A stretch of 12,525 bases of DNA from Acidobacteriota bacterium. Lineage in GTDB: Bacteria; Actinomycetota; Acidimicrobiia; Acidimicrobiales; SHLQ01. The notes below the pieces were generated by a model that saw nothing but the letters and a program-made list of their open reading frames with translations, had not been told where the DNA came from and did not search any database. Shown here one piece after another: positions 1 through 6,889 of the stretch. The position numbers and the translations under genes are program-made. The stretch spans positions 1 to 12,525 of the forward strand of contig JADFOM010000044.1 in assembly GCA_022562835.1 (NCBI GenBank), in the 5' to 3' direction. Each line of letters opens with the position of its first letter. The first letter of the stretch is position 1.

Positions 1-1026
1 TCGGCCAACCGTTCCCGGCCGAGCCAGCCACTCTTCGCTGCTACAGGATGCGCCGGCACCTTCGGTGGCGGCGAAGTACTCCCACACGATCGGCCCAAAC
101 CAATCGATGATCGCTCGCTTCGTCTCGACCGGACAGGGCGCAGCTCCGTGCAACACGTACTGAAGTGATGTCACGTCCGCCGATGAGCGCAGCAGGGCCG
201 GAAGCCGAAGCAGGCGGTGAAACATCGTTGGGACCATGTGTGTGTGCGTGATGTGATGCTGTTCGATCAGGGTGAGCGCTGTCGCCGCGTCCCACCGCTC
301 CATTAGAACTATGCCCACACCGTTCGCGAGGGGCACTGTCATTCCGTAACCGTGCGGGCCGCCATGGTAGAGCGGGCCGGTACAGAGGTTGCGCTGACCG
401 GTCCCTGCGGCGTACTTGGGAGCGGTCGTCAGGGCGGTGAGACCAGTGGAGTAGCTCGGGGGACGGACCACACCCTTGGGCCGCCCCGTGGTACCCGACG
501 TGTAGAGCATGCGCGAACCCAGAACCGGATCATCGATGAGCGTGTCATCCTCGGCGTCGAGCGAGTCTTCGTAGGACGAGAAGCCTGCGATCGAACCGCC
601 TACCGAGAGAAGACAATCGACGTGTGGAGACGCCTTGGCCACCCCTGCCAGTGTCGCCGCGGCGTGAGCGTCGCCGACGACCGCTCGAGCCTCACAGTCG
701 TTGACGATGTAAACGACCTCGTCCTCGGTGAGCTGCTGGTTGACCGGCGTGTATCGAAGGCCCGTGCGCAGACAGGCGTGCACGATCTCGGCGTATTCCG
801 GCCGATTCGATAGCGCTATCGCGACCGAGTCGCCGGCCTGCAGTCCAGCCCGTCGGAGGGCCCGGGCCAATTGGTTGGTGCGGGCTTCGAGCTGTGCAAA
901 CGTTCGATCGCCTGCCACGCTCACGATGGCAGAACTGTCCGGGAACTCGGCCGCCCAATGCGCGAGCGTGGCTCCGACCTTTTCGAGTGACTCCCGCTGG
1001 TCCGTGGTTGGTAGGCGATTTCTCAG
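1..1026 (-). CDS. AMP-forming acyl-CoA ligase (fatty-acid/aryl-CoA synthetase family), C-terminus cut off by window edge
   Basis: Activates a carboxylic acid to its acyl-CoA through an acyl-adenylate, using ATP and CoA in the cytoplasm. The 342 visible residues are the large N-terminal domain of the ANL superfamily. The P-loop YTSGTTGRPKGV is at about residues 175-186, GPLYHGGP at 217-224, HGAAPCP at 293-299 and the YFAATEG adenine-binding motif at 317-323. The C-terminal lid domain with the catalytic lysine lies beyond the left edge. The reading frame is open from a TGA near 1080, and no ATG, GTG or TTG occurs before residue 35. The best start is therefore a CTG at 1024-1026 that overlaps the stop of the upstream amidohydrolase, with GGCGGAG about 7 bases before it. 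It leaves 30 residues before the conserved PD, a normal length for the family. A GTG at 924 is the alternative but would delete conserved sequence. It is the last visible gene of the amidohydrolase set, so it probably activates the acid those enzymes release. The substrate is unknown. Confidence 0.92.
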   Translation of the reverse strand, partial: MRNRLPTTDQRESLEKVGATLAHWAAEFPDSSAIVSVAGDRTFAQLEARTNQLARALRRAGLQAGDSVAIALSNRPEYAEIVHACLRTGLRYTPVNQQLTEDEVVYIVNDCEARAVVGDAHAAATLAGVAKASPHVDCLLSVGGSIAGFSSYEDSLDAEDDTLIDDPVLGSRMLYTSGTTGRPKGVVRPPSYSTGLTALTTAPKYAAGTGQRNLCTGPLYHGGPHGYGMTVPLANGVGIVLMERWDAATALTLIEQHHITHTHMVPTMFHRLLRLPALLRSSADVTSLQYVLHGAAPCPVETKRAIIDWFGPIVWEYFAATEGAGASCSSEEWLARPGTVGR

Positions 1027-2711
1027 AGTGCTGCTCCGCCTCGGAGGAGGCGCCCAGGCATTGGCCCATCAGGGTCGATGACATCGGCGCCGTCGCGTCG
1101 GATGAGCTCACCGTTGACGATGACGGCGCTGATTCCAATCGCGTCCGACACCAGGCGCTCGGCGCCGCTGGGTAGGTCCTGTACTCGACGAACCGGTGCA
1201 GCAGCGACGGTTGACGGGTCGAACACGACTACATCTGCCGGTCGGCCCTCAGCGAGTAAACCCCGATCGGTGATCCCCATCAACGTCGCCGGCCGCTGGG
1301 TGAGTTCATGCACACCAGCCTCGAGCGTTAGTGCGCCCCGATCGCGAACCCAATGACCGAGGAGGTGCGTGGCGAAACCCGCGTCACAAAGCTGGTCAGC
1401 GTGAGCACCTGCATCCGAGAGCGTCACCACGGTGTGGGGGTCCGAGATGAGAGTCTCCACACCGGTCTCATTATGATTGAGGTAGGCGAGCCGGAACCGA
1501 GCTTGGAGGTCGGCCTCCAGGCCGAGGTCGAGCGCGAGATCGACGGGATCGACGCGACGCTCCGCCGCGACCGCAGCGAGCGAACGTTCCTCCAGCGCTT
1601 CGTCGGGCGCGAAGCGGGAAATGACCGTTCGGTCGGTCCACCCCGCGTTGACGTTCTTGGCACCCGCTGCGGACGCAGTCCGGAACTGTTCGCGAAAATC
1701 GGGGTCTGAGTAGAGCTCCCTCTTGCCGGCCGCGTCTCGAGACATCACCTCGCCAAAGAGGGGCATGATCTCGAACGGATACGGCTCGGCGAACCGGAAG
1801 TCCATCATGATGGGTCGACAAGCGACTTGGGGAACGATCTGGCGCCCTGCCATCTGGGTCTCTGCGGCCATTTCCAGGTATCGCTCGTGCGACCCGGGGC
1901 CAACCATGTCAGCTAGGAGCGCCGTCCAGGTGATCGGGACACGATGCCGGTCCCAGAGTTCATCGAACTCATCGGTGAACAGCGCCCTGCCCATGGCCGC
2001 CTGGAACACACCATGACCGGATTCGGCAACCGCTCCGACCAGAGCGTCGACTTCGTCGAACAGGGCGAATCGGCTGGGCACCGGTTTCCCGCCGGCACCG
2101 TGATGTGCGGCGGCCTGGGACGTACTGAAACCGATCGCCCCCGCAGCCATTGCGTCCGCTACCAGCGATCGCATCTCCGCGATCTCCTCCGGCGATGCTT
2201 CCCGCTCGGTGGCGTCCTCCCCCATCACCGCTAGCCGCACCGGCGTGTGACCCACATAGGCCGCGACGTTCACGGCGGTCCCTCGCTCCTCGATTACGTC
2301 CAGGTACTCGGGATACGTCTCGAATGCCCACGACTCCCCCAGCCCGGCCGCCAGAGCGTCGTAGGACATTCCCTCGACTTTCTCGAGGGTGCGCATGATG
2401 GTTTCGCGATGCTGCGGAAGGGCTGGCGCGATCCCGAAGCCGCAGCTTCCAATCACGACGGTGGTGACCCCATGCCACGGTGAACAGGTGGCGCCGCGGT
2501 CCCATAGCAGCTGTGCGTCGTAGTGGGTGTGCATGTCGACGAAGCCGGGACAGACGATCGACCCGGTCGCATCGATCAGCGTCGCCGCACTGTCGGGTGC
2601 GTTGCCAAGCGCCACTATCCGACCGTCACTAATCCCGACTTCACCGATGAAACCGTCCGTTCCGGTGCCGTCGATGATTGTGCCGCCGACGATCTTGCAG
2701 TCATATGTCAT
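1023..2711 (-). CDS. N-acyl-D-amino-acid deacylase / D-aminoacylase-type amidohydrolase
   Basis: Predicted cytoplasmic zinc-dependent hydrolase of 562 residues, cleaving an amide (N-acyl) bond. The amidohydrolase layout is clear: a small N-terminal beta-sandwich strand (KIVGGTIIDGTG), then PGFVDMHTHYDAQ with the HxH metal site at H61 and H63. GSCGFGIAP follows, with C90 at the position of the metal-bridging cysteine of D-aminoacylases. The late-barrel SDAGAH aspartate is D433, and the C-terminal GLLAEGRPADVVVFDP strand is typical. The GFSTSQ...GGKPVPSR stretch marks the branch often named N-acyl-D-amino-acid deacylase in actinobacteria. The usual later histidine in YxxHxR is not obvious here (GVFQAAMG), so the metal site may be mononuclear or different. 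Only 6 bases separate it from the upstream amidohydrolase, and its stop overlaps the ligase start, so the three are probably co-transcribed. The true substrate could be another cyclic or acyl amide. Confidence 0.9.
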   Translation of the reverse strand: MTYDCKIVGGTIIDGTGTDGFIGEVGISDGRIVALGNAPDSAATLIDATGSIVCPGFVDMHTHYDAQLLWDRGATCSPWHGVTTVVIGSCGFGIAPALPQHRETIMRTLEKVEGMSYDALAAGLGESWAFETYPEYLDVIEERGTAVNVAAYVGHTPVRLAVMGEDATEREASPEEIAEMRSLVADAMAAGAIGFSTSQAAAHHGAGGKPVPSRFALFDEVDALVGAVAESGHGVFQAAMGRALFTDEFDELWDRHRVPITWTALLADMVGPGSHERYLEMAAETQMAGRQIVPQVACRPIMMDFRFAEPYPFEIMPLFGEVMSRDAAGKRELYSDPDFREQFRTASAAGAKNVNAGWTDRTVISRFAPDEALEERSLAAVAAERRVDPVDLALDLGLEADLQARFRLAYLNHNETGVETLISDPHTVVTLSDAGAHADQLCDAGFATHLLGHWVRDRGALTLEAGVHELTQRPATLMGITDRGLLAEGRPADVVVFDPSTVAAAPVRRVQDLPSGAERLVSDAIGISAVIVNGELIRRDGADVIDPDGPMPGRLLRGGAAL

Positions 2712-2717
2712 CGTCGC

Positions 2718-3857
2718 TCAGGCGGCCGCTGAGACGGTGGGCAGCTCGGGTGGATCCATGCGAAACAGATTCACCGCATTGTCGCGAAGGATGCGTCGCC
2801 GGATCGCGTCGTCGAGGTGACCTGTGTGTTCGACGAGGAGCTGTTGGCTCAACGGCCAGGTCGAATCGGAGTGGGGGAAGTCGTTGGCCCAGAGGAGCCG
2901 CTCGATGTTGAGCTGGTCATGACATCGAAAGGCCGTCCAGTCGTCCTGGAATGTCATGTAAATGTTCTCGAAGAAGTATTCGGAGGGTTTCTGCTCGAGT
3001 TCCTGACACCTGTTCCAGAACCGGTGACGTGCGTAGATGGCGTCCATTCGGTAGGCGTAGTGCGGTGCCCAGCCAGCGTCAGCCTCGACACAGACAACCT
3101 TCAGGTCTGGGAAACGATCGAACACCCCCGAATAGATGAACATCCCGACGATGTCCTGGCAGCTCCGCATTGTATTGAGCAGTGCGTTGATCTTTGGACC
3201 CCGGAACGGGCGAAATGATGTGTCGGTCAGGATGTGGAAGCACAACGGCAAGCCAAGCTCGACTGCCGTCGCCCATACCCGGTCATAGATGGGATCGTCG
3301 TAGTCGCCTTCGCCAGGCGAGCCAGCCATCATCACCGCATGAAACCCCTGGGCGGCGATGGCCCCAAGCTCCATGGATCCGCTGGCTGGATCTTTCATCG
3401 CGGCCTGCCCCGCTCCATACAGCCGGTTTGGCGCGTACGCGCAGTACTCCTGCAACCACCGGTTGTAGGCCTCCATCGTGGCACGTCGATAGTCGAGATC
3501 ATCATGGCCAGCGAGGTTCATTCCGACGGTAGCGAACAACATTTCGGCGACGACACCATCTCGGTCCTGGTCGCCGAGACGAGGGGCTGGGTCCCAGCCT
3601 GACCTATGCCAGTCTTTGAAGTCACGGCCGGAGAAGCTCATCTGGTCCGACTCTTCGCCCGCCGCGGCGACTAGTCCCATCGGGACCTTGTTGTGCTCCA
3701 TGCCCGGGATGACGTAGAGGTCACCACGCTCTGGGTCGTTGGCGATGTAGGGAGCTCGGTCTCGGTAGGCCGGGTCGATGAAGCGTGAGTAGCAGTCGGG
3801 GGGCTCGGTGACATGCGAATCGGCTGAGACGAGGCCGTAGGGAAAGGTCGATTCCAT
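2718..3857 (-). CDS. Amidohydrolase family 2 (COG2159) metal-dependent TIM-barrel hydrolase or decarboxylase
   Basis: This 379-residue protein belongs to the ACMSD-like group, which includes non-oxidative decarboxylases and C-C or amide hydrolases. The N-terminal SADSHVTEPPDCY (D13, H15) gives the first metal-site residues. H208 in LCFHILTDTS is the probable barrel histidine, E258 lies in VCVEADAGWAPHYAYRMD, and WANDFPHSDSTWP (D326, H329, D331) carries the terminal aspartate motif. No signal peptide is visible, so it should be cytoplasmic. An in-frame TGA lies shortly upstream, so ATG at 3857 is the first normal start; only a weak GGA precedes it. It heads the amidohydrolase/ligase set, 185 bases after the TetR gene on the same strand. 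Members of this group commonly sit beside acyl-CoA ligases in actinobacterial catabolic loci, but substrate and reaction cannot be read from the sequence. Confidence 0.9.
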   Translation of the reverse strand: MESTFPYGLVSADSHVTEPPDCYSRFIDPAYRDRAPYIANDPERGDLYVIPGMEHNKVPMGLVAAAGEESDQMSFSGRDFKDWHRSGWDPAPRLGDQDRDGVVAEMLFATVGMNLAGHDDLDYRRATMEAYNRWLQEYCAYAPNRLYGAGQAAMKDPASGSMELGAIAAQGFHAVMMAGSPGEGDYDDPIYDRVWATAVELGLPLCFHILTDTSFRPFRGPKINALLNTMRSCQDIVGMFIYSGVFDRFPDLKVVCVEADAGWAPHYAYRMDAIYARHRFWNRCQELEQKPSEYFFENIYMTFQDDWTAFRCHDQLNIERLLWANDFPHSDSTWPLSQQLLVEHTGHLDDAIRRRILRDNAVNLFRMDPPELPTVSAAA

Positions 3858-3918
3858 TTCCAGACCGTAGACCGAGATTCAATCGCGACAAAAGACCGGA
3901 AGCTACGTGCTCCGCGTC

Positions 3919-3929
3919 AGCCTCAGGCT
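3919..3929. promoter_or_regulatory. Perfect 11-base palindrome upstream of the amidohydrolase set
   Basis: AGCCT-C-AGGCT is perfectly symmetric around one central base and sits about 60 bases upstream of the amidohydrolase start at 3857, within the 185-base gap after tetR. The position suits an operator for a dimeric regulator such as the adjacent TetR protein. No clear -35/-10 pair was seen in this gap. A chance palindrome is also possible. Confidence 0.25.
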
Positions 3930-4017
3930 TGCGCTTCGGCATCGCCGCGCCATAGATCGGCGAAGGAGGCGTCAGCATTCGGCAAAACCGCAACGACCAG
4001 CGGCTGGAGCTTCATCC

Positions 4018-4042
4018 TCGGTCGGATCCCCTAGACGACCGA
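4018..4042 (-). terminator. Possible terminator hairpin directly after the TetR gene
   Basis: TCGGTCG and CGACCGA form a perfect 7-base-pair stem with an 11-base loop, and the stem begins at the base right after the tetR stop codon. There is no T-run, so this is not a classical intrinsic terminator, although actinobacterial terminators often lack one. Confidence 0.35.
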
Positions 4043-4672
4043 TTATGGCGTGTGTGGGGGTGGGTTCCCGCGCTCGATCTCGTTGAACATGGCGCCGATG
4101 GCCCAGGCCACAAGGGGGCCGGACTCACTGCCGGGCACTCCGAACTCCTCGCGCATACGCAGCCACGCTTGGGCCGAGACGAGACAACGCATGAGCGCGG
4201 CGATGTGCAGATGGTCGCGTACATCGAGGTGTGGAGCCGATGCAGCCACGACGTCGACGGCGAGCTTCGAACGCGCTCTGGTGGCTTGGGAGAACTTTCT
4301 AGGATCGGCGTTGAAGAGGGCTTCTGCGCGTGCCGCCACGAAGTGCTCGTCGCTGTCGTTCATGAAGCGCTCGGCCATCGTCTGGAAGTCCGCGAGCGAT
4401 TCCACATCGCGGATGCGATCCTCGGAATTGGTGAGAGTTTCGAGGCGATCGACGAGACCGGCCAGGAGCGCATCGCGGTCGGGAAAGTGCCGGTAGACCG
4501 TGCGTTCAGACACGCCGGAAGCGTCTGCGAGTTCGCGGTTGGTGATCTCGTCGGCACGCTGCTCCTCGAGAAGAACGACCAACGCGTCCAAGATCAGGCC
4601 CCGCGTCGCACTCGCCTGGCGTTCGCGCAGCGGCGAACGGTAAGGACGAGAAGTCGTGGTCGTATCGGTCAT
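4043..4672 (-). CDS. TetR/AcrR-family transcriptional regulator
   Basis: One-component DNA-binding regulator of 209 residues, a normal family length. The N-terminal helix-turn-helix is clear: RGLILDALVVLLEEQ as helix 1, then EITNRELADASGVSERTVYRHFPDRDALL at about 42-70, with the conserved TVYRHF recognition-helix end. The C-terminal half is helical and variable and should bind a ligand and form the dimer. The gene is divergent from the nitroreductase-like gene at 4876 and lies upstream of the amidohydrolase set on its own strand. Local repression of one or both is likely, with release by an acyl or aromatic intermediate; this is inference. ATG at 4672 was chosen because the charged arm RPYRSPLRERQ before helix 1 has typical length. 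Confidence 0.93.
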   Translation of the reverse strand: MTDTTTTSRPYRSPLRERQASATRGLILDALVVLLEEQRADEITNRELADASGVSERTVYRHFPDRDALLAGLVDRLETLTNSEDRIRDVESLADFQTMAERFMNDSDEHFVAARAEALFNADPRKFSQATRARSKLAVDVVAASAPHLDVRDHLHIAALMRCLVSAQAWLRMREEFGVPGSESGPLVAWAIGAMFNEIERGNPPPHTP

Positions 4673-4710
4673 CGGTGCATCGAGCTCTCGATCTCGGACT
4701 CTTGCTCAAT

Positions 4711-4757
4711 TCTGTCATGATATAGACTTAAAAGCAAATGTCCGTATTCATGGCAGA
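4711..4757. promoter_or_regulatory. Imperfect inverted repeat in the divergent tetR / nitroreductase-like region
   Basis: TCTGTCATGA (4711-4720) is matched by TCATGGCAGA (4748-4757) in inverted orientation, 9 of 10 bases, with 27 AT-richer bases between. It begins 39 bases upstream of the TetR start. The paired half-sites in the otherwise GC-rich 203-base divergent region are a candidate TetR operator overlapping a promoter. The rest of the region (4673-4875) holds no supported gene. Confidence 0.35.
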
Positions 4758-4875
4758 CTACTGTCGTGGAGTTGGTCATCGTTAGTTCTTCAGTGGAGCG
4801 ACCGCGAGGATAATTGAGTCGTCGCCAGCACCTGATTGTTAGACGACCAAGCATGAGCTCGGGTAGACCTGCAGC

Positions 4876-5355
4876 ATGATTTCAATCAACGATCTCATAT
4901 CGCCCGCAAACCGGCTCATCGCTGGGTTACTCCGGTCGCCGGCCCACCGGTTGGCCAGCAAGGGCCTTATGGAGTTGCGATGGAACGGGCGCAGCAGTGG
5001 CACCGCCTTCCGCGCACCGGTTGGGTATCAGCGCAGCGGCGACCAAGTGACCGTGCTGATTTCAAAACCAGACCAGAAGTCGTGGTGGAAGAACTTCCGT
5101 TCCGAATGGCCCGCCGAACTCTTGATCATGGGTCGCGAGTACGACGCCATCGGACTACTGGTCGAAACCGACGATCCGGTGTTCACAGAGCACATCGAAC
5201 TCGCGCTTCGCCGACTGCCCTGGATGGCTAGTCAGTTCGGTGGATTCAAGTTCGACAAGTCGACCGGTCTGACCAGCGAACAACGTTCGATCGTGCGCGA
5301 ACACGTCGCCGTCGTGGTGTTCACGTTGGTCGATTGCGACTCCGCCACGACATAA
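4876..5355 (+). CDS. Nitroreductase/deazaflavin (F420)-dependent reductase-like split-barrel protein
   Basis: A 159-residue protein resembling the small split-beta-barrel family that includes Ddn of mycobacteria and flavin/F420-binding oxidoreductase-like proteins. A short helical N-terminus is followed by LMELRWNGRSSGTAFRAPVGY, which matches the family's strand-glycine-strand opening (L..TGRKSG.....PV.Y). Then come GDQVTVLISKPDQKSWWKNFR, with the conserved WWxN segment, and a C-terminal helix. Cofactor use, F420 or FMN, is inferred from the family and not shown. ATG at 4876 is the first start after an in-frame TAG only 9 bases upstream. There is no strong Shine-Dalgarno sequence. It is divergent from tetR and converges with the cyclase gene, leaving 20 bases between the stops. 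It may be the TetR target. Confidence 0.75.
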   Translation: MISINDLISPANRLIAGLLRSPAHRLASKGLMELRWNGRSSGTAFRAPVGYQRSGDQVTVLISKPDQKSWWKNFRSEWPAELLIMGREYDAIGLLVETDDPVFTEHIELALRRLPWMASQFGGFKFDKSTGLTSEQRSIVREHVAVVVFTLVDCDSATT

Positions 5356-5375
5356 CGTCTGCGCCGCGTCTTGTG

Positions 5376-6668
5376 CTACCGGACCCACCGGTGCAATACA
5401 AAGGGCTCAGGAATCCCTTTGAGTTGCGTGGTACGGGCGTCGCCGAAATCAAGGCCGGAGCCGAGCGTCGCGCTGCAGACCGTGTCCGAAACAAGAGTCT
5501 CGCCACCCTCGGCAACGCCCATTATCCTGGCGGCGATGTTGACGGTGAGACCCGACACATCATCGCCGCGAACATCCACATCTCCCACGTGTACACCGGC
5601 GCGGATTTGGAGGTCCCGCTCGGCGAGCTCTGCCCGGATGGACTCTGCGGTTGCCAGCGCGGCGGTCGCTGAGGGCAAGAGGGCCAGAACCCCATCTCCT
5701 GTGTATTTCACCACCCTCCCTCCATGGTGGAGCACGTAGCGATCGACTATTTTGTCGTGCAGGTCGAGCAGATGGCGCCAAGCCGCATCGCCAACGTCAA
5801 CCGCTCGTTGGGTTGAGTCGACCAGGTCGGTGAACAACACCGCAGCTAGGGCGCGCTGCGGAGCGAGATCGCTCGGTGCTCCGGTAACGAACTGCGCGAT
5901 CTCGGCAAGCAACGCGTCCACGTCGCCCGCGATCGGATACGTATCTTGTCCCGGTATCTGTACGAACGAGGCTCCTCGGATCTCGTCCGCCACGGCACGA
6001 ACCGACCGTTCAGGGCTCATGCAGTCTCGGTTGTGGAGCACCAATGTGGGCATACCGATGCCCGCCGGTGTGAGCGGCGCCTGATAGCTGAGAATGTGAC
6101 CCCACATGCGAGCAGCGGTAGCCGGGCTTGCCCCGCTTCTCCCCGCTCGCTGCAACCACTCATTGAAGTCGGGGTCCTGAATTCGACTAGGAAAGGCCAT
6201 CTCCTCGACCGAACGAGTAGGTATCGACGCCTCACCTGAGGTTGAGAGGAGATCAGCCAATCCGCTGGTGAAACTTGCTGGATTCACCAAGGCCATCGAC
6301 CCGAACAGCTCAGGCCGCAAAGACGCTGCTAAACGAGCTACTCCCATGGGCTCCCACGACACCACCAGAGCCCGCTTCAACCCGGAGTATTCGACAACAG
6401 CACAAAGATCCTCCGCCCACTGCTCTTGCACGCTGCGCGTCCAATCAGTGATCGGATCCGACAAACCCACGCCCCGTTTGTCGAACACCACAAGACGGCC
6501 GAGCGAAGAGAGACCCGCCATGAAACGCGCGCCAACCCGATCCTCTTCGAGCATCTCGAACGGGAAGAACGCCCCTGACACCATTACGACGTCGACTCCG
6601 CCCGGCTCCCCGGTGACACGAAACGCAACATTGCTGTCGACCACGGGCGCATATGCGATCTCGGTCAA
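5376..6668 (-). CDS. Class III adenylate/guanylate cyclase with an N-terminal degenerate alpha/beta-hydrolase domain
   Basis: Makes a cyclic nucleotide, probably cAMP, in the cytoplasm. The TTG start at 6668 follows AGGAG by 5 bases and gives 430 residues beginning TEIAYAPVVDSNVAFRVTG, a normal beginning for this architecture; longer in-frame ATG starts (6731, 6689) add unconserved residues. Residues 1-262 are an alpha/beta-hydrolase fold (FDKRGVGLS at 62-70, acid-position D215). The nucleophile elbow reads SWEPMG (104-109) instead of GxSxG, and the usual DH before PW reads D242-T243, so serine and histidine appear lost. Residues 272-402 are the cyclase: FTDLVDST (metal D281), KYTGDG (K321, metal D325), D370 and VNIAAR (N377, R381), a complete catalytic set. 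Mycobacterial cyclases such as Rv1900c combine the same two domains. The hydrolase part is probably a small-molecule sensor. Confidence 0.93.
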   Translation of the reverse strand: MTEIAYAPVVDSNVAFRVTGEPGGVDVVMVSGAFFPFEMLEEDRVGARFMAGLSSLGRLVVFDKRGVGLSDPITDWTRSVQEQWAEDLCAVVEYSGLKRALVVSWEPMGVARLAASLRPELFGSMALVNPASFTSGLADLLSTSGEASIPTRSVEEMAFPSRIQDPDFNEWLQRAGRSGASPATAARMWGHILSYQAPLTPAGIGMPTLVLHNRDCMSPERSVRAVADEIRGASFVQIPGQDTYPIAGDVDALLAEIAQFVTGAPSDLAPQRALAAVLFTDLVDSTQRAVDVGDAAWRHLLDLHDKIVDRYVLHHGGRVVKYTGDGVLALLPSATAALATAESIRAELAERDLQIRAGVHVGDVDVRGDDVSGLTVNIAARIMGVAEGGETLVSDTVCSATLGSGLDFGDARTTQLKGIPEPFVLHRWVR

Positions 6669-6745
6669 TACATCTCCTCGACAAGACATCTGGCGGATTT
6701 CCGCACGTGCTGCGTTCTGGACAGCATCCACCGTAGATCATGTGG

Positions 6746-6770
6746 CATGCACCACGTCCAGCGCTGCATG
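6746..6770. promoter_or_regulatory. Inverted repeat between the divergent cyclase and sulfatase genes
   Basis: CATGCA (6746-6751) and TGCATG (6765-6770) form a perfect 6-base inverted repeat with a 13-base spacer in the 221-base divergent region 6669-6889. The left arm also lies in GTGG-CATGCA-CCAC. A second GC-rich repeat, CCGCC/GGCGG, occurs at 6801-6816. Either could be an operator or leader structure; no bound protein can be named. Confidence 0.25.
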
Positions 6771-6821
6771 GGCGTTCGTCTGGGGAGGGTATTCATCATC
6801 CCGCCAGCGCCGGCGGCGCCG

Positions 6822-6850
6822 TTGCGAAACACTGCTCCGACCGCTGTGAT
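6822..6850 (+). promoter_or_regulatory. Candidate sigma-70 type promoter for the sulfatase gene
   Basis: TTGCGA (6822-6827) and TGTGAT (6845-6850) are spaced by exactly 17 bases. Each matches the -35 or -10 consensus at four of six positions. Transcription would begin near 6857, about 18-33 bases before the two possible starts. Read by eye only. Confidence 0.3.
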
Positions 6851-6889
6851 TTTGGGGTATCTGTAAGGGTTTCTGTGCAAAGCTGTGCT

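Noticed and set aside
352..813. A 153-residue plus-strand ORF inside the ligase region
   Set aside because: It is antisense to clear ligase motifs (YTSGTTGRPKGV region) and has no recognisable domain.
692..1138. A 148-residue minus-strand ORF with an ATG spanning the amidohydrolase/ligase junction
   Set aside because: The overlapping frame encodes the conserved start of the acyl-CoA ligase; this ORF is arginine-rich with no motif.
3721..3993. A 90-residue minus-strand ORF whose middle reads MPKRKPEADAEHVASG
   Set aside because: More than half overlaps the amidohydrolase in another frame and becomes low-complexity arginine/leucine sequence there; no ribosome site or family resemblance.
4669..4854. 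A 61-residue minus-strand ORF containing HEYGH, which looks like an HExxH zinc-protease motif
   Set aside because: It lies in the divergent promoter region, overlaps the TetR start, is very short and shows no other protease features; HExxH occurs by chance.
5378..5392. ACCGG/CCGGT hairpin at the convergent end of the cyclase and nitroreductase-like genes
   Set aside because: Only five base pairs, overlapping the cyclase stop, with no T-run on either strand; too weak to call a terminator.
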